The notes beneath the pieces were generated by a model. The model ran no database searches, was not told where the DNA came from, and was given only the letters and a program-made list of their open reading frames with translations. 8,184 nt of DNA, taken from assembly GCA_015494385.1 (NCBI GenBank), contig WGBJ01000038.1:1-8184 (forward strand), given 5' to 3'. This document shows, piece after piece, positions 5,331 through 8,184 of the stretch. A program made the position numbers and the translations under genes. Positions within the stretch are counted from its first letter, which is position 1. Each line of letters begins with the position of its first letter. The stretch comes from Marinosulfonomonas sp. (GTDB taxonomy: Bacteria; Pseudomonadota; Alphaproteobacteria; Rhodobacterales; Rhodobacteraceae).

Positions 5331-6499
5331 GTGCTTTGGTCCTTTGATTTGCCCAGCAACTGCTCTTTGCCTATAGCAAAGCCCGAGGCAACCCATTTAC
5401 GTTCCAGATCCTTCAGTTTCTCGCCCAGCGCGGCCCCCTGATAGGCCGGCATCAGATCAGCCGCCTTGATCGGGAATTGCGCGGCGGCACCTGTTTCGGC
5501 CTGTTCAAACGCGGTTTCATCCAGCGGGGTTTCCATCAGAACCGCGCGCAACAGGATAACATCCCGCGCCATATCGGCCCCCAGATAATAGCCCAGCGCG
5601 GCAGGGTTTTGCGAACTGCCAACCCCCTCGCGCAATTGCGCCAGTTGTTTTGCCTCGGCATTGGAAAGACGCAACAGGGTTTTTACGTTTTCCCCGCCCA
5701 ACGCGGCCAACCGGCGGATTGGATCAGGCGGCGTGCCGGTTTGCTGTTCCAGATGCACCAGAACCGGCAGATATTTCGCATCCGCCCCCGGCAAAATAGC
5801 GTTCAAAACCCCGCTTGCGGCCATCGACGCCGTGCTTGGTGCTGGATCAGCCGCAGCCAGCAATTTCTTGACCTCGGACCCGATGCGTTCCTTTGAAAGT
5901 GTCTCTAACCCTGCCAAATTCGCTGCACATGCGGCCAGCCCTTCGGCATCCAGCCCTGCATTTACATCGCCATACCACGCGTGAAACCGGAAAAACCGCA
6001 AGATGCGCAAAAAGTCTTCTTTGATCCGCCGATCCGCATCCTCGATAAACCGCACCCGACGCGCCAGCAGATCAGGCAAGCCGTTCAGCGGGTCCACCAC
6101 CACACCGTGCCTATCCGCATACAGCGCGTTCATGGTAAAATCGCGACGCAGGGCATCGTCGGTGATGCTGTCGGCAAAATCCACCACAGCGCGGCGGCCA
6201 TCGGTTTCGACATCGCGACGGTAGGTGGTGATTTCATATGGCGCGCCACCGGCAACCACCGTCACCGTGCCATGATCAATCCCCGTTGGCACAGATTTCA
6301 GGCCCGCAGCTGTGGCCAGTTCAATCACACGCTCCGGCCGCGCGTTGGTGGAAATATCAATGTCATTCACCGGCACGCCCAGCAGCGCATTACGCACGCA
6401 ACCGCCGACGAAATAACATTCATACCCCGCCCCCGTCAGCATTTCGCAAACCTGTTGCGTGTGCGGATCGGTAATCCAACCGGCTGTGATCTGTGTCAT
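5327..6499 (-). CDS. cca: CCA tRNA nucleotidyltransferase (class II, poly(A) polymerase family)
   Basis: A 390-residue enzyme that adds or repairs the 3' CCA end of tRNAs using CTP and ATP. Class II landmarks are all present: FVGGCVRNALLG (30-41) with the GG and VR; the catalytic DID (Asp46, Asp48) followed by IST; the RRDFTMNAL motif (118-126); EDFLRILRFFRFH (161-173), carrying the EDxxR nucleotide-recognition motif; and SKERIGSEVKKLL, the ERhxxExxK block. The helical C-terminal body is of normal length. The start at 6499 gives the expected N-terminus MTQITAGWITDP and has AAGGGA at 6512-6507, seven bases upstream. The frame stays open to 6604 but that part is out-of-frame Nudix sequence. ATGA overlaps of four bases join it to the Nudix gene before it and the rRNA methyltransferase after it. 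The grouping fits an RNA-maturation operon. Confidence 0.96.
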   Translation of the reverse strand: MTQITAGWITDPHTQQVCEMLTGAGYECYFVGGCVRNALLGVPVNDIDISTNARPERVIELATAAGLKSVPTGIDHGTVTVVAGGAPYEITTYRRDVETDGRRAVVDFADSITDDALRRDFTMNALYADRHGVVVDPLNGLPDLLARRVRFIEDADRRIKEDFLRILRFFRFHAWYGDVNAGLDAEGLAACAANLAGLETLSKERIGSEVKKLLAAADPAPSTASMAASGVLNAILPGADAKYLPVLVHLEQQTGTPPDPIRRLAALGGENVKTLLRLSNAEAKQLAQLREGVGSSQNPAALGYYLGADMARDVILLRAVLMETPLDETAFEQAETGAAAQFPIKAADLMPAYQGAALGEKLKDLERKWVASGFAIGKEQLLGKSKDQST

Positions 6500-7098
6500 G
6501 GGTTCATCCCTTCGGCCAATGCCCGCAGTATCCGCGCGGTGGCACCCCAGATGTAATAGGGGCCGTAGGGCACAGTGTAATACGCGCGGCGATGTCCGCG
6601 CCACCGGCGGCCCTGAACAGAAAACCGCGACGGGTTGGTAACGTGGGACAGGGGAACCGTAAACACCTCGGACACTTCGTTATGGTCGGGGGTTGGGTTA
6701 AATGTGGCTCTAATCAGGCCCAAAACGGGGGTAACGGTAAAATTGGTCACCGTTTCGTGGGTCGGCATACTGCCCAGAATTTCGACGTTGCGTGGCGGCA
6801 GGCCGATTTCCTCTTCGGCCTCGCGCAGGGCGGTATGTTCAAGGTTGCTGTCCGCCTCTTCCTGTTTGCCGCCGGGAAAGGAAATCTGCCCTGCATGGTG
6901 TTTCAGATGCGAGGCGCGTTTGGTCAGCACAACGTGCATTTCCCCGCCCACCTGTTGCAATGCCACCAAAACGGCAGCGGGGCGCAGGGTGCGGATCGGG
7001 TCAAGCTGCGCGTCAGGGTTCAGGTCAAAATCACTTGACCCCTGATGCAACCTGCCCAGCGCGGCAGTTATTTTTGTGCGGGTTTCATTCGGCATCAT
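6496..7098 (-). CDS. Nudix hydrolase, CoA pyrophosphatase (NudL/CoAse) type
   Basis: A 200-residue Nudix hydrolase predicted to cleave CoA or related nucleoside diphosphate derivatives. The CoAse-type motif lies just before the Nudix box: VLTKRASHLKHHAGQISFPGG (57-77), with Lys66 where Arg is usual. The box continues to LREAEEEIGL (91-100), with metal ligands among Glu93, Glu96 and Glu97. The distance from GG to RE is 14 residues, one more than the classic box but the same as I recall for E. coli NudL. A C-terminal GPYYIWGATARIL (179-191) is also typical of this group. Two adjacent ATGs (7098, 7095) are possible starts; both overlap the end of hslO (by 14 or 11 bases), and no strong ribosome site is seen, suggesting translational coupling. 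It ends in an ATGA overlap with cca. The substrate is inferred from the family only. Confidence 0.9.
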   Translation of the reverse strand: MMPNETRTKITAALGRLHQGSSDFDLNPDAQLDPIRTLRPAAVLVALQQVGGEMHVVLTKRASHLKHHAGQISFPGGKQEEADSNLEHTALREAEEEIGLPPRNVEILGSMPTHETVTNFTVTPVLGLIRATFNPTPDHNEVSEVFTVPLSHVTNPSRFSVQGRRWRGHRRAYYTVPYGPYYIWGATARILRALAEGMNP

Positions 7099-8059
7099 CG
7101 GCAGGCTCGGTCGCCTCGAACCCCAGCGTTTTCGGGTTCATTTCGTAATGCTTGCCGCAGAACTGGCAATCGGCGGTTACCACGCCATCCTCGGTCGTCA
7201 TATGCGCAATGTCCTTGGCCGAATAGATCGACAGGCTTTGCCGGACTTTGGCGGGGGAACAGGTGCAGCCGAATTCCACCTTTTGCGGATCGAAAATGCG
7301 CGGCTGTTCCTCGTGAAACAGGCGCAGCAGCAGGTCGGTGGGGGCGACAGAGGGGCCGATCAGCTCCAGTTCCTCGACCGTGTCCAGCAGGATGTTGGTG
7401 CGGGTCCAGTTTTCGGCGTCGTCCTCGTCGGATGTTGGCGTATAATCGGCACCCACCATCAAAGGCGAGGCATTGGGCATATGTTGCAGCATAATGCCAC
7501 CGGCCAGCCAATGTTCATCTTCGCCAGGGATTTGCGAGCGGCCAAAGGCCAGTTCAAAGCGGGTCGGGATCTGTTCGGATTGCTCGAAATAGGTTTCGGC
7601 GCAGTCGGAAAGCGACTGTTTATCCAGTGGCGTGACGCCCTGATAGGGTTCGGTGCCTTCACCCTGATCAATCAGGATCGCAAGATACCCTTTGCCAATT
7701 TGCGAGAACGCCGGCTGATCCGGATCAAGCCGGTCCGCGTCAAAACTGGCATAGGCGCGGATGCGGGCGGGTGCGCCTTCTTTTTCGGGTGCGTAATAAT
7801 CGGCGGCAAGGATGCGGGCGGGCCCATCCCCGCGCACCTGAATCGACAATTTCCAGCGCAGCTTTATCGTCGGGCCGATCAGCGCGGTCAGCAGGGCGAC
7901 CTCGGCAATCAGGGCTTCGATTTGCGGCGGGTAGTTGTGTTGTGACAGTACCTGTTCCAGCACACCATCCAGACGGGCAACGCGGCCACGGATGTTGGCG
8001 CGGTCCAGTTGGAACGGCAGGATGGTGTCATCCCATGCGATTTGCGCGGTCTTTGTCAT
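7085..8059 (-). CDS. hslO: Hsp33 redox-regulated molecular chaperone
   Basis: A 324-residue cytoplasmic holdase chaperone that is switched on by oxidative unfolding. The C-terminal redox switch is complete: Cys265 and Cys267 (GCTCS) and Cys298 and Cys301 (DCQFCGKHY), the CxC...CxxC zinc site. The N-terminal domain shows LDGVLEQVLSQHNYPP (30-45), LKLRWK-like TIKLRWKLSIQVRGDGP (64-80) and LAADY (84-88), and the middle has GGIMLQHMP (187-195). An acidic, low-complexity insertion is seen at about 208-218. Length is slightly above the roughly 290 residues of E. coli Hsp33, as is common in alphaproteobacteria. The start has AAGGA at 8072-8068, eight bases upstream. It is the first gene of the operon, so its promoter likely controls the Nudix, cca and rRNA methyltransferase genes too. 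Confidence 0.96.
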   Translation of the reverse strand: MTKTAQIAWDDTILPFQLDRANIRGRVARLDGVLEQVLSQHNYPPQIEALIAEVALLTALIGPTIKLRWKLSIQVRGDGPARILAADYYAPEKEGAPARIRAYASFDADRLDPDQPAFSQIGKGYLAILIDQGEGTEPYQGVTPLDKQSLSDCAETYFEQSEQIPTRFELAFGRSQIPGEDEHWLAGGIMLQHMPNASPLMVGADYTPTSDEDDAENWTRTNILLDTVEELELIGPSVAPTDLLLRLFHEEQPRIFDPQKVEFGCTCSPAKVRQSLSIYSAKDIAHMTTEDGVVTADCQFCGKHYEMNPKTLGFEATEPADDAE

Positions 8060-8086
8060 TTTATTCGTCCTTTGGCGTTCTATTTT

Positions 8087-8115
8087 GGCATAGCGCGGCT
8101 GATCCGGCAGGGCAA
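8087..8115 (-). promoter_or_regulatory. Possible promoter of the hslO-Nudix-cca-methyltransferase operon
   Basis: On the minus strand, TTGCCC (8115-8110) and TATGCC (8092-8087) are 17 bases apart, about 28 bases before the hslO start. The -35 half is good; the -10 half matches poorly. No other candidate is better in the 125 bp upstream of the gene. A small palindrome at 8114-8126 touches the -35. Confidence 0.35.
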
Positions 8116-8126
8116 CCTGACAGGTT
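8114..8126. repeat. Short palindrome upstream of hslO
   Basis: AACCTG (8114-8119) and CAGGTT (8121-8126) form a perfect 6+1+6 palindrome followed by three more T on the plus strand. It overlaps the proposed -35 of hslO, so it could be an operator. The one-base centre is too small for an RNA hairpin loop without opening base pairs. The rest of 8127-8184 shows no supported gene. Confidence 0.3.
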
Positions 8127-8184
8127 TTTGCGATTGTGGTTGATTCCGCGCATTAGCAGTTTCACAACAGATGGGTATTGAGGG

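Noticed and set aside
4602..5441. Long plus-strand open frame (279 codons) opposite the rRNA methyltransferase gene
   Set aside because: It is antisense to a gene with complete catalytic motifs, its product is rich in Arg, Pro and Gln with no recognisable domain, and no ribosome site was seen.
5981..6556. Plus-strand open frame (191 codons) opposite cca
   Set aside because: Composition (many His, Arg, Gln) is typical of an antisense reading of a GC-rich gene; cca has all its motifs on the other strand.
7076..7945. Plus-strand open frame (289 codons) opposite hslO
   Set aside because: Antisense shadow of a high-GC gene; the opposite strand encodes a complete Hsp33 with its zinc site.
8171..8184. 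ATG near the right edge as the start of a divergent gene (MGIE...)
   Set aside because: Only four codons are visible and there is no ribosome site before it.

Overview
This 8.2 kb window looks like chromosomal DNA of an alphaproteobacterium, most likely a marine Rhodobacteraceae (Roseobacter-group) species. The assignment rests on recognising the protein families and their gene order by eye: an NDUFAF5-like protein, ferrochelatase, and the tightly packed hslO-Nudix-cca-rRNA methyltransferase block. No database search was possible. I see no rRNA, tRNA, CRISPR array, insertion sequence, integrase or phage gene, and no sign of recent gene transfer.

Layout. (1) Positions 1-1852, plus strand: the 3' part of an NDUFAF5/BioC-like methyltransferase-fold gene, cut by the left edge of the window, followed 51 bp later by hemH (ferrochelatase, last step of protoheme synthesis). 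A strong hairpin at 1862-1888 ends hemH and also the next gene, which faces it. (2) Positions 1910-4033: an envelope-protein stretch. It holds a 59-residue exported or membrane miniprotein (minus), a Tat-type YkuD-fold L,D-transpeptidase (minus), a divergently transcribed CAP-domain lipoprotein (plus), and a second YkuD-fold protein that is a lipoprotein (minus) and converges on the CAP gene. The 163-bp divergent region between the first transpeptidase and the CAP gene holds a good sigma-70-type promoter for the transpeptidase and a 10-bp inverted repeat that could be an operator. (3) Positions 4116-8059, minus strand: a four-gene housekeeping operon in transcription order hslO (redox chaperone Hsp33), Nudix CoA pyrophosphatase-like, CCA tRNA nucleotidyltransferase, and RumA/TrmA-type Fe-S rRNA m5U methyltransferase. 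Its junctions overlap by 14, 4 and 4 bases, which indicates translational coupling.

How the genes fit together: the left and right blocks are core metabolism, RNA maturation and stress housekeeping. The middle block is all exported protein, two peptidoglycan-type transpeptidases plus a CAP protein, so a shared envelope role is plausible but not shown. The least-described items are the 59-residue miniprotein, the inverted repeat in the divergent promoter region, and the NDUFAF5-like protein, which seems to lack the usual SAM-binding glycine motif. I found no convincing evidence of an entirely new multi-gene system.
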